Source: UBA1181 sp963648205 (GTDB taxonomy: Bacteria > Bacteroidota > Bacteroidia > Bacteroidales > Paludibacteraceae). From it: a stretch of 64,000 nt of DNA. Location: positions 1 to 64,000 of the forward strand of contig CAVJCT010000038.1 of the NCBI GenBank assembly GCA_963648205.1, written 5' to 3'. Shown one piece after another: positions 62,785 through 64,000 of this stretch. The stretch's first letter is position 1; every line of letters starts with the position of its first letter. The translations under genes and the position numbers were made by a program. The notes below the pieces were generated by a model. The model made no database searches, was not told where the DNA came from, and saw nothing but the letters and a program-made list of their open reading frames with translations.

Positions 62785-64000
62785 CTAATCTTGACTTCTC
62801 AAATCCACGAATTTCATCGGTTTACGTTTGATTTCAGGAAGGACAATCTTCTGAATCTCATCAATATCCTTGAAAATGACATCTGGAGCCACACGCAGTC
62901 TTGCTCTGAATCTATCCTTCATATCCTTAATCATCTCATCCTTAGGCTCTTTCACACCGATGTAGGTTGTTACGTGATCCATACCGATTTCGTTGTTGCT
63001 CACCTCCACATAGTAGTTCACCACATAATCCGTATTGTCCAAAACGTCGAAAATAGAGGCAGGATAGAGGGTAGTACCCTTGAACTTGATCATCTGCTTT
63101 TTTCTTCCAATAATCGGACTGATACGCATGGTTGTTCTACCGCAACTGCACTTCTCGTAGTGGAAACGTGCGATGTCTCCTGTTTTGAAACGGAGCAAAG
63201 GCATAGCCTCTACACCCAAGGTCGTTACGACCAACTCGCCTACTTCACCCTCTTTAACTGGCTGATTATTCTCATCCAACAATTCGCAAATAATCAATTC
63301 GGGATGATGGTGACCACCTTGACCAGCAGAACACTCGCAGAAAGAAGTTCCCATCTCCGTAGAAGCGTAGGTTGAATAGAGGTCGATGTCCCATTTCTCC
63401 TTGATTCTCTTTCCTAAAAGGTTCAAGCTGAAATCGTCGTTTCGAAGATTCTCGCCAATACAAACCGCCTTCTTGATGCTTGATTTGCGATAGTCGATAC
63501 CATGTTCCTCCGCATATTTGACAATACGCAAAATAAACGATGGCACACAGATGATGGTGTCAGGATTCAACCGTTGAATCGTGTCCCATTGCAACTCTGG
63601 AATACCATTGCCGACACGAATCAAGCCGCAACCCATCTTACGAATACCCAAACAATAGGCATAGCCCGCCATGAAACGTTTATCGAGGGTTGTCATCAAC
63701 TGATAGACATCGCCTGCTTTACCACCTGCCGTAGCAAAAGAGATGGCTTCATTGTAGGCTAAACGATCCAAATCTTTGTCCGTGCAAACGAACGTGGTAG
63801 GGTCGCTCAACGTACCCGAAGTGGTGATGTAATCTCTGATTTCGGAAGCAGGCACGCAGATGAAATCCTTATTGTATTTCTGGAGATCCTCCTTTGTAGT
63901 AACAGGAATCTGCGTAAGGTCTTCCAACGTTTGAATCTTGGAAATATCAATATTATTTTCCTTGAACATTCGCTGATAGAAAGGCGATTTTGCCTTCAGA
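62785..64000 (-). CDS. PaaK-like AMP-dependent ligase, N-terminus beyond the window
   Basis: Related to phenylacetate-CoA ligase and other adenylating enzymes that activate aromatic acids. The sequence shows the nucleotide loop TTSGTLSDPTTF, STYASTEMG and FKTGDIARF, and a Zn-like CECSAGQGGHHH/KCSCG pattern. An ATG at 63969 exists, but the frame stays open to the window edge and the residues before it (SPFYQR) match the usual PaaK-like N-terminus. The gene therefore continues past 64000. In flexirubin-like systems such ligases prime the aromatic starter; that role here is an inference. Confidence 0.85.
   Translation of the reverse strand, partial: LKAKSPFYQRMFKENNIDISKIQTLEDLTQIPVTTKEDLQKYNKDFICVPASEIRDYITTSGTLSDPTTFVCTDKDLDRLAYNEAISFATAGGKAGDVYQLMTTLDKRFMAGYAYCLGIRKMGCGLIRVGNGIPELQWDTIQRLNPDTIICVPSFILRIVKYAEEHGIDYRKSSIKKAVCIGENLRNDDFSLNLLGKRIKEKWDIDLYSTYASTEMGTSFCECSAGQGGHHHPELIICELLDENNQPVKEGEVGELVVTTLGVEAMPLLRFKTGDIARFHYEKCSCGRTTMRISPIIGRKKQMIKFKGTTLYPASIFDVLDNTDYVVNYYVEVSNNEIGMDHVTTYIGVKEPKDEMIKDMKDRFRARLRVAPDVIFKDIDEIQKIVLPEIKRKPMKFVDLRSQD

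Noticed and set aside
1..64000. CRISPR array, insertion sequence, integrase or prophage genes
   Set aside because: No regularly spaced repeats, transposase or integrase motifs were found; the only repeat pairs are the palindromes around the ATPase-nuclease and Fic genes.

Overview
The window looks like a chromosome segment of a member of the Bacteroidota, most likely order Bacteroidales. Three things point there. Many genes have the TAnnTTTG -7 box used by the Bacteroidota primary sigma factor. Two secreted proteins end in type IX secretion (T9SS) sorting domains. Several families are typical of the phylum: an RprX/RprY-like two-component pair, DUF4230 proteins, an outer-membrane beta-barrel receptor with a carboxypeptidase-regulatory domain, and a fused MMPL transporter/acyltransferase. 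The T9SS tails argue against classical gut Bacteroides and fit a Prevotella-, Paludibacter- or Porphyromonas-like lineage. Species cannot be named from the sequence.

Layout. 1-13.6 kb: a tRNA-Phe cut by the left edge, a YgjP-type metallopeptidase, a giant exported coiled-coil protein, a phospholipid run (cdsA, psd, pssA), sppA, an RprXY-like two-component system, and on the other strand purine nucleoside phosphorylase and lpxK. 13.7-19.1 kb: the translation/transcription operon rimP-nusA-infB-cvpA, with a clear promoter and a terminator-like hairpin in its leader. 19.2-20.7 kb: a lone ATPase-nuclease gene bracketed by two near-identical palindromes. 20.8-39.4 kb: mostly housekeeping genes (addB-like, PAP2-like, rpoN, Dabb, MFS, outer-membrane receptor, ftsH, rsfS, argH, an orphan histidine kinase, rsgA, frr) and a WG-repeat protein. 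39.5-40.7 kb: a Fic gene, also bracketed by related palindromes. 40.7-42 kb: lrgA/lrgB and a 58-residue membrane protein.

42.1-55.9 kb is a tightly packed minus-strand operon that reads as a lipid-linked polyene (aryl-polyene/flexirubin-like) biosynthesis cluster. It has two ketosynthases with intact catalytic residues, two ketosynthase-like proteins without a recognisable nucleophile, an acyl carrier protein, two hot-dog proteins, a methyltransferase, an LpxL-type acyltransferase, a glycosyltransferase, a small multidrug-type transporter, two DUF4230 proteins, and a very large MMPL exporter fused to a PlsC acyltransferase and a methyltransferase-like tail. No ketoreductase or aromatic starter ammonia-lyase is seen in the window. 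A PaaK-like AMP ligase and an acyltransferase at the right edge could be a continuation.

56-64 kb: three tandem FKBP prolyl isomerases with different predicted locations, an Lrp/AsnC regulator, two T9SS cargo genes (one a family 9 pectate lyase), a small exported peptide gene, and the acyltransferase/AMP-ligase pair running off the right edge.

The parts least explained by standard annotation are the two palindrome-bracketed single-gene cassettes, the pseudo-ketosynthases and DUF4230 pair in the polyene-like cluster, the giant coiled-coil protein, and the rimP leader hairpin. All calls rest on reading motifs by eye; no database search was run.
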